The notes beneath the pieces are model-generated. The model saw only the letters and a program-made list of their open reading frames with translations. It was not told the origin of the DNA and ran no database searches. Both the position numbers and the translations under genes were made by a program. 64,000 bases of DNA from NCBI RefSeq assembly GCF_022414595.1, contig NZ_JADWYO010000026.1, positions 1 through 64,000 on the forward strand, written 5' to 3'. Position 1 is the stretch's first letter. Each line of letters starts with the position of its first letter. This DNA is from Streptomyces sp. MUM 203J (lineage in GTDB: Bacteria > Actinomycetota > Actinomycetes > Streptomycetales > Streptomycetaceae). Shown here piece by piece: positions 1 to 8,927 of the stretch.

Positions 1-1427
1 CCCCCCGCGGGCTCGCCCCCACGGCCCGCGCTCCCGGCCGTGGAGCCTTCCCGGGCCACGCCCGGACCGTGCGGGCCGGACGGGGCCGCCCCGCATCCGC
101 GTTCCCCACGGCGGACGGCGCCCGGACCGTGCGGGCCCGCTCCGGACCCGCACGACGGGGTGGTGTGGGGAACATCCCCTGCCGGCCCGCCGACCTCGAC
201 AGCATCGGACGGGGCCCGGCCGCGGTTGGGCGGCACGCGGCCGGGCGCGACCGGGAACGGCAGGGGCGGGGTGGGGCCGCCGCCCTGCGCGGCGAGCAGC
301 GCACCGCGCACGGCCCCACGCACCGTGGACGTGGAGGCGTCGGGACGGGACACGGCCGGGCCGAGGTCCGCCACCCCCGGCCCGGCCGGATACGGCAGGG
401 CCGACGCGGCCACGGGGGCACCGGTGTGCGCCACCGACGGCACACCGGCCCCCGGCCCACCGGCAGCGTCGGCACCCGGGCGAGGCCCGACCGGGCCGGG
501 GTCCGCCGACGGTGCGGGTGGGGACCGGCGGGTCGGCGGGGGTGCGGGATCGGCGGAGGTGGGAGTCGTTCCGGGGGCGAGGCGGTGGATGAGGATGCCG
601 TGGCGGAACGCCGCCTCGCCTACTTCCGCGCAGGTCCCGCCGTACACGTGCAGCCGGTTGCCGGTGTCCGTGACGGCTTCCAGGGAGCGGCGGGCGGCGC
701 GGGCCTCACGGGTGAGGTGGGCGGCGAGGCGGGCGGCGTGCGGGGTGTGGACGGTCACGCACGGGCGCAGCCGGGAGCGGGCGAAGACCGCCGCCTCCTG
801 GTCGGCGACCAGACGCCCCCCGGCCAGCGCGACGACGTGATCGGCGGTACGGGCGGCCTGCCGTGGATCGTCGGTCGTGAACAGGACCGTGCCACCGCCG
901 TCGGCATGGGCCCGCAGAAGGCCCGGGAGCCAGCGGCTGTCGCGCGGCGACAGCCCGGCGGCGGGCTCGTCGAGGACCAGCGCGTGCGGATCGGCCAGCA
1001 GGGCGGCGGCGATGCCGAGCCGGCGTTCCATGCCGAGGGACAGGGTGCCGAGCCGCTGGTCGCGGAGTTCGGCCAGGCCGACCGCGTCGAGCAGTTCGTC
1101 GGCCCGGGCGGCGGGTACTCCGGCGGCGGCGCAGACCATCCGGAGCTGTCCGCGCACGCTCCGGGCGGGGTGACCGGGCACGCCGCCGAGGAACGCGCCG
1201 ACCTCGCGCGAAGGGTGGGCGGCACGGTGCAGCGGGCGGCCGCGGAAGTACGTGACGCCGCGCCCCGGTTCGAGGCCGAGCAGCAGCCGCAGGGCCGTGG
1301 TCTTGCCCGATCCCGGGGCTCCGAAGAGGGCGGTGACACGGCCGGGGCGTGCCTGGAAGGTGAGATCGTGCACGGCCGGCGGGCGGTTCCGGCGCGGGGT
1401 GCTGGTGAGTCCGATTGCCTGGAGCAT
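1..1427 (-). CDS. ABC transporter ATP-binding protein (partial, C-terminus beyond left edge)
   Basis: The frame is open from an ATG at 1427 (preceded by GAGAGAAG) to the window edge, so the end is missing. The N-terminal ~220 residues are an ABC ATPase domain that should power a membrane transporter. Walker A is GAPGSGKTT at residues 36-44, a signature-like LSLGM lies near 140, and Walker B is LVLDEP near 152. The signature departs from the usual LSGGQ, as seen in the drug/antibiotic export subfamily. The rest of the visible protein is a long Pro/Ala/Gly-rich, probably disordered tail, which is unusual for an ATPase subunit. No permease is visible; it should lie to the left. The two overlapping long plus-strand frames have no recognisable domain and are rejected. 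Confidence 0.75.
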   Translation of the reverse strand, partial: MLQAIGLTSTPRRNRPPAVHDLTFQARPGRVTALFGAPGSGKTTALRLLLGLEPGRGVTYFRGRPLHRAAHPSREVGAFLGGVPGHPARSVRGQLRMVCAAAGVPAARADELLDAVGLAELRDQRLGTLSLGMERRLGIAAALLADPHALVLDEPAAGLSPRDSRWLPGLLRAHADGGGTVLFTTDDPRQAARTADHVVALAGGRLVADQEAAVFARSRLRPCVTVHTPHAARLAAHLTREARAARRSLEAVTDTGNRLHVYGGTCAEVGEAAFRHGILIHRLAPGTTPTSADPAPPPTRRSPPAPSADPGPVGPRPGADAAGGPGAGVPSVAHTGAPVAASALPYPAGPGVADLGPAVSRPDASTSTVRGAVRGALLAAQGGGPTPPLPFPVAPGRVPPNRGRAPSDAVEVGGPAGDVPHTTPSCGSGAGPHGPGAVRRGERGCGAAPSGPHGPGVAREGSTAGSAGRGGEPAG

Positions 1428-1563
1428 CGCTTCTCTCGCGGTAGATGAGACCGCTCGGCGGCAGGGCGCTTACCGCAGCACGATAACGCCACATTTCGGA
1501 CTTTCAGCGGAGCCTGACGCGCAGGGCGTTCGAGCAGCGGCGCCTCCTGACCGGCCGCCGCGG

Positions 1564-2334
1564 TCACACCTCCGGGCGCAGCATCGGCGGGTTGAGCAGG
1601 GTCGCGCCGCCCGCGCGGAAGAGCTGGGCGGGACGTCCGCCCTGCCGGGTCGTGGTGCCGCCCGCGGGCACGAGGAAGCCGGGCGTGCCGGTGACCTTGC
1701 GGTGGAAGTTGCGTGGGTCGAGGGCCACTCCCCACACCGCCTCGTACACCCGCCGCAGCTCCCCGACGGTGAACTCGGGCGGGCAGAACGCGGTGGCCAG
1801 TGAGGAGTACTCGATCTTGGAACGGGCCCGTTCGACCCCGTCGGAGAGGATGCGCGCGTGGTCGAAGGCGAGCGGCACGAGCGCCTCGCCGTCCCTCCCG
1901 AGGACGGAGCCGAGCTTGAGCAGCTCCCCCACGGGCGCCCAGCGCACGCTGTTGGCGTCACCGCCGGGGCGGGGCGCCGGCAGGTCGGGGGCGAGCGCGA
2001 GGTGCGCGACGCTGACCACCCGCATCCGCGGGTCCCGCTCGGGGTCGCCGTAGGTGGCGAGCTGCTCCAGGTGGGCACCGGCGCCGGGCGCGGGCACCGG
2101 GTCACCCGGTTCGTGGACGCAGAGCCCCGTCTCCTCCGCCAGCTCCCGCGCTGCGGCGGTGTCCAGGTCCTCGTCCGGCCGTACGAAGCCCCCCGGCAGC
2201 GCCCAGCGCCCCTGGAAGGGCGGCTCGCCCCGCCGTACGACCAGGGCGCACAGCGCGTCACGGCGGACTGTGAGGACGACCAGGTCGACGGTCACGGCGA
2301 AGGGCGGAAAGGCCGAGGGGTCGTAGGGGGGCAT
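1564..2334 (-). CDS. Nudix hydrolase with C-terminal winged-helix, NrtR-like
   Basis: A 256-residue protein with a complete Nudix box at residues 49-71: G49, E55, R63-E64-L65, E67-E68, G70. Nudix enzymes hydrolyse nucleoside diphosphates linked to another moiety. The C-terminal third (ending FTVGELRRVYEAVWG...RNFHRKV) resembles the winged helix of NrtR-type proteins, which regulate NAD metabolism. Unlike many regulator-only members, the catalytic box here is intact, so it could hydrolyse, regulate, or both. I chose the ATG at 2334 because a -10 hexamer TATGAT ends 7 nt upstream of it, which fits a leaderless transcript, and a palindrome overlaps that promoter. A longer frame starting at 2457 would put the operator inside the gene. 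The ABC ATPase gene follows. Confidence 0.8.
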   Translation of the reverse strand: MPPYDPSAFPPFAVTVDLVVLTVRRDALCALVVRRGEPPFQGRWALPGGFVRPDEDLDTAAARELAEETGLCVHEPGDPVPAPGAGAHLEQLATYGDPERDPRMRVVSVAHLALAPDLPAPRPGGDANSVRWAPVGELLKLGSVLGRDGEALVPLAFDHARILSDGVERARSKIEYSSLATAFCPPEFTVGELRRVYEAVWGVALDPRNFHRKVTGTPGFLVPAGGTTTRQGGRPAQLFRAGGATLLNPPMLRPEV

Positions 2335-2340
2335 GCCGCG

Positions 2341-2368
2341 ATCATAGTCGTCTGCCTGACGATAAACA
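2341..2368 (-). promoter_or_regulatory. Leaderless promoter with palindromic operator for the Nudix/NrtR-like gene
   Basis: Read on the minus strand, TATGAT (2346-2341) is a good -10 hexamer and predicts transcription starting at or next to the ATG at 2334. Immediately upstream is the palindrome TCGTC-N5-GACGA (2348-2362), flanked by further partial symmetry, in the spacer between -10 and -35. A repressor bound here would block RNA polymerase. Autoregulation by the adjacent winged-helix Nudix protein is an inference. Confidence 0.5.
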
Positions 2369-2461
2369 GTCCCCCGGCGATCTTCCCGCCGCTCCTCCGG
2401 CCGCTCTTCGGGTGGATGCTGTTCGGGGGTGTGCTCTCCCCGTGTGGACGTACGCATGCGG

Positions 2462-4687
2462 TCACACCCCCAGCTGGAGTCCGGGAGCCGCCTCCTCCAC
2501 CATGCCGAGGCCCAGCCTGCTGACCCTTACGGCGAAGGGCTCACCCGCCACCCGCAGACCGGACAGCCTGACGGCCCCCAGCGGAGCGCAGCGCACCGGG
2601 TGCAGGGCGACCGTCCCGGCCGGCGCGTCGGGCCGGATGCCGACCAGCGCGGCCAGCACGTGGACGCCCGCAGCCGAGGCGACGGCGGCCGGGCGGCAGG
2701 CGGCGGGATGGGGCACCGGGGCGCTCCCCGCGGTGCGCTGCTCCCCCGCGTACATCTCCGGGATCCGGTACGAGAAGGCCGCGGCCGCGTCGAGCAGTCC
2801 CCTCAGCAGTCCGGACGCCTCCTTCTCGTACCCGGCGGTGGCGAGCCCGGCCACAGCGACCGCGGTCTCGTGGACCCGTACCGCCCCCGCCCGGTGGCCG
2901 AACGGGTTGTATCCGGGCTCCTTGGCGCCCAGCCCGCGCAGCCCCCAGCCGCTGTCGAGTGCCGGGCCGCCGAGGAGCCTGGCCACCTGTTCCGTCTGCA
3001 CCTTGTCCAGCAGCCCCTCCGCGAGCCGCCCCGCGCCGAGCAGCCCGGTGTCGAGCAGGTGCGCCACCGCACCGCCGAGCGCGGGCACGGGCCGGCCGTC
3101 AGCGGTGAGCGCGGCGGCCGGCCGGCCGCCGGACGGGTCGTCGAGCCAGAATGCGCCCCGGAACCTGTGGCGCAGCGCGTACGCCCAGTCCCGCCACCCG
3201 TCCGCCCCCGGCCGGTTGCAGGCCTCCAGCAGACCCGCGCCGAGGAGGGCGGCGCGATGGGCGTGGGCCTGGGTCTCGGCTCGCCGCACCTCTGCGCCCG
3301 GCCCCGGTTCCGCGACCAGCCCGTCCTTGTCGGACGCGGCCCGCAGCCAGTGCAGGCAGCGCTCGGCTACAGGCAGCAGCTCGGCCAGATCCTGCTCGGG
3401 CAGACCCCACAGCCGGGCCTCCGCGAGCACCGCGGGGAAGGCCAGGGTGGCCTCGATGCCGGTGCACGCCGGCGGAAGGTGCGGCCCCGCGTCGCGCAAC
3501 GGGCCGGGCACGCGCCCCCCGGACGCTCCGGCGCCGGAACGCACGGCCCGAGCGACGCCGCGCAGGGTGTCCGCGGCGATCTGGGTACCGAGCGGGAGCA
3601 CCATGCGCGCGGCCCACAGGGCCTCGGCGGGGGCGGCCCCGCAGCGCCACGGCACCCCGGCGGCGAGGTGCACGTCTGCCGGATGCGCGGGGTCCCGGAC
3701 CAGCAGCCCCCGCAGATCGTCGACCCCGGTGCCCAGCAACCGCTCCACCCGCGGGTCGTCGCCCTCCGCCCGCGCTCCCAGCAAGCCCTGCCCGCCGCTC
3801 CGGGCGACCGGGCGCACGGGCCGCCCGGCCTGGACGGTCAGCTCGACCGTGTGCCGGGCCCCGGGGGCGAGGTCCAGTTCCCAGCGCAGCGCACCCAGGG
3901 AGGCCAGGGCGTCCTTCGGCGGAGGGTCGGCGGTGACGACCGCCAGCGCACCGTCGGGCGCCGACCAGCGCAGCCCGGACCCGTGCACCGTGGCCCGCAG
4001 CTCCGGTCCGGTCCGCCCTGCGGCGACGGCACCGAGCGGGGCGAGGTCCGTGCCGAGCACCAGCTCGACGGGGAGCCGGAGCGGGCGCCCCGTGCCGTTG
4101 CGGAAGGTGATCCGCTCGGTGCCGTCGGCGTCCCGGGTGCGCTCGACGGAGACGCCCGGGTCCGGTCCGGGGTCGGCCGGGGTGCGGACGACGCCGGTGA
4201 AGCGCGCCCGGTCTGCCGCGATCATCCGCCCCTGCAGGGTGACCGGTTCCCGCTCGAACACCCGGAGCCGCGAGCGGGACAGCAGCCTCCGCCCCGACTG
4301 GTACACCCCCTCCAGCCCGTGCCCGAGGAGCTGCCCGTGTTCGGCCGACATCGCCAGACACGGCAGGGCCACACAGACCAGCACTCCGTGCACCGACGGT
4401 GCCTCCCGGAGCCCCTGCGCCCCGCCCTGCCCCGCCCTGGCAGCCCCGGCCGACCCGGCGGGCCGCGCAGTCGCGGTCAGTCCGGTCGCCGTCAGCCCAG
4501 TCGGCTCGGGCCGCACCGCGGGACCCACCGGCCCGGCGGGTGGGATCCGGGGCGTGCCGGTGGGCCCCGGCCCACCGGGCCGCTCCGCGGGGGGAGCGTC
4601 AGCGGGGATGGAGGGTGCTGTGCGTTCCATGGGTCGTCTGCTGGGCCTTCTGTGCGCTCCGGACAGCCGCTGGAGATACGGCGGCAC
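2462..4687 (-). CDS. Glycogen-debranching-like (amylo-alpha-1,6-glucosidase family) protein
   Basis: A 741-residue frame. Residues ~1-80 are a Pro/Gly/Ala-rich leader. Residues ~95-330 (SVHGVLVCVALPCLAMSAEHGQLLG, VFEREPVTLQGR) match the N-terminal beta-rich domain of actinobacterial glycogen-debranching-type proteins. The C-terminal ~400 residues form an alpha/alpha-barrel-like region with GWGLRGLGAKEPGYNPFGHRAGAVRVHET, typical of the amylo-alpha-1,6-glucosidase fold. The likely role is hydrolysis of alpha-1,6 branch points in glycogen or related glucans in the cytoplasm. The GTG at 4687 is the outermost start and has GGAG upstream. An ATG at 4630 is an alternative that shortens only the disordered leader. 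The Nudix gene lies 127 nt downstream. Confidence 0.75.
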   Translation of the reverse strand: MPPYLQRLSGAHRRPSRRPMERTAPSIPADAPPAERPGGPGPTGTPRIPPAGPVGPAVRPEPTGLTATGLTATARPAGSAGAARAGQGGAQGLREAPSVHGVLVCVALPCLAMSAEHGQLLGHGLEGVYQSGRRLLSRSRLRVFEREPVTLQGRMIAADRARFTGVVRTPADPGPDPGVSVERTRDADGTERITFRNGTGRPLRLPVELVLGTDLAPLGAVAAGRTGPELRATVHGSGLRWSAPDGALAVVTADPPPKDALASLGALRWELDLAPGARHTVELTVQAGRPVRPVARSGGQGLLGARAEGDDPRVERLLGTGVDDLRGLLVRDPAHPADVHLAAGVPWRCGAAPAEALWAARMVLPLGTQIAADTLRGVARAVRSGAGASGGRVPGPLRDAGPHLPPACTGIEATLAFPAVLAEARLWGLPEQDLAELLPVAERCLHWLRAASDKDGLVAEPGPGAEVRRAETQAHAHRAALLGAGLLEACNRPGADGWRDWAYALRHRFRGAFWLDDPSGGRPAAALTADGRPVPALGGAVAHLLDTGLLGAGRLAEGLLDKVQTEQVARLLGGPALDSGWGLRGLGAKEPGYNPFGHRAGAVRVHETAVAVAGLATAGYEKEASGLLRGLLDAAAAFSYRIPEMYAGEQRTAGSAPVPHPAACRPAAVASAAGVHVLAALVGIRPDAPAGTVALHPVRCAPLGAVRLSGLRVAGEPFAVRVSRLGLGMVEEAAPGLQLGV

Positions 4688-4744
4688 GGGTCGGGCGACT
4701 CCGCCACAGACGTGAACGCCGTTGCACGCACCCGGGTCACGCTC

Positions 4745-6304
4745 TCATCGCCCGGCTCCTTCCGGCGGCCTGCCCGTGCCGCCCTCGGTACGGGCGCCGA
4801 CCGGTGCACCGGGGCGCGCAGCACGGCGGCCGCCGGTGCGGCTCCGGGTGCCGCGCCCCGCCTCGCCGGTTCCCGCGCCCGGGCGTGCCGTCCCGGGTGT
4901 CCTCGTCGGGGTGGCGGTCCTGGGGGCGCGGGTGCCGGGCCTTCGGCGTGCCGACGCACCGTGTGCGGTCCCGGCCCGTACGCCGGTCCCCGCAGTCCTC
5001 GTCTTCCGGGCAGTGCGCTCCCCGCGCAGGCACTGCCGCAGCGACTCCGGGTCCAGCTGTTCGTTGCACGCCTGGTGCAGCAGTCTCGCGAACACGTACT
5101 CCGGGTCCGCTTCCAGCGCGAGCCCCAGGGCCACTCGGGCGCCGGGTTCGTCGCCGGTCGACCAGGCCACCCATCCCGCCAGGGCGAGCGGCGCGGCGGC
5201 GTGTTCGCCGTAGGCACCCGTACAGCGCCGGGCCAGCGCCCGCCAGAGCCGGAGCGCGGGGCCCGCTTCTGTGCCCTCCATCCACTCGGCGGCCCGGTCC
5301 CTGGTGATCCGGTCCTGCAGCCCGATGATCAGTGCCGCGGCTTCCGTGTGGGCGAGGAGCGCGTCGTCGGCGTCGTCGGCGTCGGCCGGGTCGGGCGCCT
5401 CCGGCAGCTCCGCGAACCGTCGCATGAGCTCCTCGGCGCCGCGGATCGTCTCCTCCCGCACCCGCTCGCAGGCCTCCGCGCCCACCATCCGGTGGAGCAG
5501 CGCCGCGCTCGCGGTGTCGAGGGCCCGGGTCTGTTCGGCCATCGCCGGCCCGGTGGCTCCGGGCTTCAGCCGGGCCTCCATGTCGCGCAGCGAGCCCCGG
5601 ACATGGATGCCCGCGTACGCCGCGGCGGCGGCCATCACCGATGTACCGGGCGGCGCCAGCTCCCTGCCGCCGGGCGGGCAGCAGTCGCTGTCGGGGCAGC
5701 AGTACGACCAGAACCGGCCGCCGGAGATGCACAGCGCCTCGTACACGGGCACGTCGAGCGCACCGCACGCCGTGCGCAGCCGGTGGGCGAGGGGGCGCAG
5801 CCGCTCCATGACGCGCCTGCCGTCTTCGCCCTCCACCGGGTCCTGGCAGAGGAAGACGACGATGCCGTCAGGCCGGGCGCCGCGCCGTGTGCTGCCGTCC
5901 ACCAGGCACTCCGCGAGCTGCTGTGCGACGGGCTCCCACTCGCGCGGCGAGCGGGGGATGCCCATCCTGAGCCGGCCGCCGAACCGGCCGTGCTCGCCGT
6001 GCAGGGCGAGCAGCACCGCCGAGTCGGTCGGGTGGAAGCCGAACATGTAGGGCAGCGCGTCCGCCAGTTCCGCGGGCCCGCGCAGGGTGATCTGCGGCTC
6101 CCCCGCGAAGCCCGCCGCCTCGGCGGGGAAAGGGGTCGACGGGGTGGGAGGAGGCGGCGCCTTCTCGGCGGTGCCGCCGCTGCTCTGCTTGTCCAGGCTC
6201 CACGGCTTGTCGATCTTGTGTGGTCCGCTCCTCTCCGTGTGCTGTGTCGCACTCGGCGTCGAGGGGTCGTCGGGACGGTGGGTCTGCTCGTGTCGCTCGT
6301 TCAT
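4745..6304 (-). CDS. DUF4192 domain-containing protein
   Basis: A 519-residue protein starting at ATG 6304. After a ~70-residue polar, Pro-rich leader, residues ~72-400 (ITLRGPAELADALPYMFGFHPTDSAVLLAL onwards) match the actinobacterial DUF4192 family, whose function is unknown. The core contains a Cys cluster (YCCPDSDCCPPGG near residue 210), possibly metal-binding. The last ~110 residues are Arg/Thr/Pro-rich and look disordered. It is divergent from the RecQ-like helicase, and the shared upstream region holds two inverted DnaA boxes. A link to DNA replication or repair is inferred only from that context. Confidence 0.75.
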   Translation of the reverse strand: MNERHEQTHRPDDPSTPSATQHTERSGPHKIDKPWSLDKQSSGGTAEKAPPPPTPSTPFPAEAAGFAGEPQITLRGPAELADALPYMFGFHPTDSAVLLALHGEHGRFGGRLRMGIPRSPREWEPVAQQLAECLVDGSTRRGARPDGIVVFLCQDPVEGEDGRRVMERLRPLAHRLRTACGALDVPVYEALCISGGRFWSYCCPDSDCCPPGGRELAPPGTSVMAAAAAYAGIHVRGSLRDMEARLKPGATGPAMAEQTRALDTASAALLHRMVGAEACERVREETIRGAEELMRRFAELPEAPDPADADDADDALLAHTEAAALIIGLQDRITRDRAAEWMEGTEAGPALRLWRALARRCTGAYGEHAAAPLALAGWVAWSTGDEPGARVALGLALEADPEYVFARLLHQACNEQLDPESLRQCLRGERTARKTRTAGTGVRAGTAHGASARRRPGTRAPRTATPTRTPGTARPGAGTGEAGRGTRSRTGGRRAARPGAPVGARTEGGTGRPPEGAGR

Positions 6305-6332
6305 GGCTCGACGGTCCCGTGCCCCCCGGCGC

Positions 6333-6419
6333 CCCGTCGACCCCTGTGGACAACTCCGGCGTCACCCCTCGCTCAGAACCGTGCCCTGCTGTCCGCCGTT
6401 GTCCACAGGGGTCGACGGG
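6333..6419. promoter_or_regulatory. Perfect 22-bp inverted repeat containing two opposed DnaA boxes
   Basis: Arms 6333-6354 and 6398-6419 are exact reverse complements separated by 43 nt. The left arm contains TGTGGACAA (6345-6353) and the right arm TTGTCCACA (6399-6407); the latter is the known preferred Streptomyces DnaA box. The pair sits between the divergent DUF4192 and RecQ-like genes, overlapping their promoter region. Confidence 0.7.
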
Positions 6420-6530
6420 ACCCGACGGGGCCCGACAAGGTACGTCGGCGGCCGGTGCGGCGGCTGCCCGCGTACCCGGCACGCACCGGCGGTTCGCTCG
6501 TTGTCAGTGCCGTGCTGTTCCATGTGAGGC

Positions 6531-8711
6531 ATGGACGACACGAACCCGGGAGACCTCCGTGCGGCGGCCGACGCCGTGCTCGCCCGTCTCGTCGGTGACC
6601 CCACCGGCGCGGCCAGGCTGCGCGAGGACCAGTGGCGGGCGATCGAGGCGCTCGTCGCGCACCGCAGACGGGCTCTGGTCGTGCAGCGCACCGGTTGGGG
6701 CAAGTCGGCGGTGTACTTCGTCGCGACATCCCTGCTGCGGGCCGCGGGTGCCGGGCCCACGGTGATCGTCTCGCCGCTGCTGGCGCTCATGCGGAACCAG
6801 GTGGAGTCGGCGGCCAGGGCCGGGATCCGCGCCCGGACCATCAACTCGTCGAACACCGAGGAGTGGGACACGATCCAGCAGGAGATCGCGGACGGCGAGG
6901 TCGACGTCCTGCTCGTCTCACCGGAGCGGCTCAACTCGCTGGGCTTCCGCGAGGAGGTCCTGCCCCGTCTCGCGGCGGCGACCGGCCTGCTGGTGGTCGA
7001 CGAGGCACACTGCATCTCCGACTGGGGCCACGACTTCCGCCCCGACTACCGCAGGCTCCGCACCATGCTGGCGGACCTCCCGTCGGGCGTGCCCGTCCTG
7101 GCGACCACTGCCACCGCCAACGCACGCGTGACGGCCGACGTGGCGGAGCAGCTGGGCACCGGCACCGGGGCGTCTGGGACCGGCGCCCTCGTCCTGCGGG
7201 GCCCGCTGGACCGCGAGAGCCTCAGCCTGGGTGTGATCCGGCTGCCGGACGCGGCGCACCGCCTGGCCTGGCTGGCGGACCACCTCGGGGAGCTGCCGGG
7301 CTCCGGCATCGTCTACACGCTGACCGTCGCGGCGGCCGAGGAGGTCACCGCCTATCTGCGCCGGTGCGGGCACACGGTCGCGTCGTACACGGGCCGTACG
7401 GAGAACGCCGACCGGCAGCAGGCCGAAGAGGACCTGCTGGCCAACCGGGTCAAGGCCCTGGTCGCGACCTCGGCGCTGGGCATGGGCTTCGACAAGCCGG
7501 ACCTGGGCTTCGTGGTGCATCTGGGCTCGCCCTCCTCCCCCATCGCCTACTACCAGCAGGTCGGCCGCGCGGGGCGCGGGGTCGAACACGCCGAGGTGCT
7601 GCTGCTGCCGGGCCGTGAGGACGAGGCCATCTGGGAGTACTTCGCGTCGGTGGCCTTCCCCCCGGAGGAGCAGGTGCGGCGCACCCTGGACGTCCTGGCC
7701 CACGCGGAGGGCCCGTTGTCACTGCCCGCCCTGGAGCCCCGGGTCGAGCTGCGGCGCGCCCGGCTGGAGATCATGCTCAAGGTCCTGGACGTGGACGGAG
7801 CGGTGCGCCGGGTCAAGGGCGGCTGGACGAGCACGGGCCGGCCCTGGTCGTACGACTCCGAGCGGTACGCGCGGGTGGCGCGGCAGCGGGCCGCCGAGCA
7901 GCAGGCCATGCGGGACTACGTCGAGGCCCCGGGCTGCCGTATGGAGTTCCTGCGGCGGCAGCTGGACGACGAGAAGGCCGGTCCGTGCGGTCGCTGTGAC
8001 ATCTGCGCGGGGCCGCGTTTCGACCCGAAGGTGTCGGCTGCCGCGCTGGACCTGGCGCGCGGTGAACTGCGCAGGCCGGGTGTGGAGCTGGAGCCGCGCC
8101 GGATGTGGCCGACCGGGCTCGCGGCGGTGGGGGTGAACCTCAAGGGGCGTATCCCGGCCGGGGAGCAGGCGTTTCAGGGCCGTGCGCTGGGGCGGCTGTC
8201 GGACATCGGCTGGGGCAACCGGCTGCGGCCGATGCTGGCCGGACAGGCGCCGGACGGGCCGATTCCGGACGATGTGGCGGACGCGGTCGTCCAGGTACTG
8301 GCGGACTGGGCCAGGGGGCCGGGCGGCTGGGCGTCCGGCGCGAAGGACGCGCCGCCGCGGCCCGTCGGGGTCGTCACCGTCCCGTCGCGGAGCCGCCCCG
8401 AGCTGGTCGGCTCGCTGGGCGCGCGGATCGCCGCGGTGGGCCGGATGCCGTTGCTGGGCTCCCTCGCGTACGTGCCGGAGGAGGCGGAGCCGAGGATCTC
8501 CCGCACCAACAGCGCCCAGCGGCTGTGCGGGTTGCACCGGGCTCTGACCGTGCCCCCCGGGCTGGCCGGGGAGTTGGCGTCGCTGGACGGTCCGGTGCTG
8601 CTGGTCGACGACTTCGCGGACAGCGGGTGGACGGCGGCCGTGGCGGCGAGGCTGCTGCGAAGGGCCGGAGCGGGCGGCGTGTTTCCGCTGGTCCTCGCGG
8701 TCGCGGGGTGA
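6531..8711 (+). CDS. RecQ-family ATP-dependent DNA helicase with C-terminal phosphoribosyltransferase-like domain
   Basis: A 726-residue superfamily 2 helicase, expected to unwind DNA 3'-5' in repair and recombination. Visible motifs are Walker A TGWGKS (residues 54-59), DEAH at 157-160 followed by CISDWGHDFRPDYRR, and motif VI QVGRAGRG near 344. A Cys cluster (GCRMEF...PCGRCDIC, ~465-490) matches the RecQ zinc-binding subdomain. The last ~100 residues are not helicase: VLLVDDFADSGWT near 689-701 is the PRPP-binding motif of phosphoribosyltransferases. The whole is thus a RecQ-PRTase fusion, an arrangement I associate with actinobacteria. The start is the ATG at 6531, close after the promoter region with DnaA boxes. 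High confidence as helicase; the role of the tail is unknown. Confidence 0.9.
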   Translation: MDDTNPGDLRAAADAVLARLVGDPTGAARLREDQWRAIEALVAHRRRALVVQRTGWGKSAVYFVATSLLRAAGAGPTVIVSPLLALMRNQVESAARAGIRARTINSSNTEEWDTIQQEIADGEVDVLLVSPERLNSLGFREEVLPRLAAATGLLVVDEAHCISDWGHDFRPDYRRLRTMLADLPSGVPVLATTATANARVTADVAEQLGTGTGASGTGALVLRGPLDRESLSLGVIRLPDAAHRLAWLADHLGELPGSGIVYTLTVAAAEEVTAYLRRCGHTVASYTGRTENADRQQAEEDLLANRVKALVATSALGMGFDKPDLGFVVHLGSPSSPIAYYQQVGRAGRGVEHAEVLLLPGREDEAIWEYFASVAFPPEEQVRRTLDVLAHAEGPLSLPALEPRVELRRARLEIMLKVLDVDGAVRRVKGGWTSTGRPWSYDSERYARVARQRAAEQQAMRDYVEAPGCRMEFLRRQLDDEKAGPCGRCDICAGPRFDPKVSAAALDLARGELRRPGVELEPRRMWPTGLAAVGVNLKGRIPAGEQAFQGRALGRLSDIGWGNRLRPMLAGQAPDGPIPDDVADAVVQVLADWARGPGGWASGAKDAPPRPVGVVTVPSRSRPELVGSLGARIAAVGRMPLLGSLAYVPEEAEPRISRTNSAQRLCGLHRALTVPPGLAGELASLDGPVLLVDDFADSGWTAAVAARLLRRAGAGGVFPLVLAVAG

Positions 8712-8927
8712 GCAGGCCGGGCTGCCCGAATTCCTGGCGCGGGAAATGGGCCCCATACCGGCGCATTTCCGTCAGGGGCCCCAATTGCTCGTTGCCGCCC
8801 GCCCGTACCGCCCGCAAGAATTGGATTCCGCCCCTGCACGGCCGATTCGCGGTCCCGAAGGGCTGTGTCGCGGCGCGCCCTCACCCAACCCTGCCCGCAC
8901 TGTGGGCGCGTATGCGAAGGGAGGACC

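Noticed and set aside
40..1448. Two long overlapping plus-strand frames over the ABC ATPase region.
   Set aside because: They are Arg/Gly/Pro-rich without domains, while the minus frame from 1427 carries Walker A, signature-like and Walker B motifs.
2429..6598. A 1389-residue plus-strand frame.
   Set aside because: It is antisense to the debranching-like and DUF4192 genes, which have clear family sequence; high GC keeps antisense frames open.
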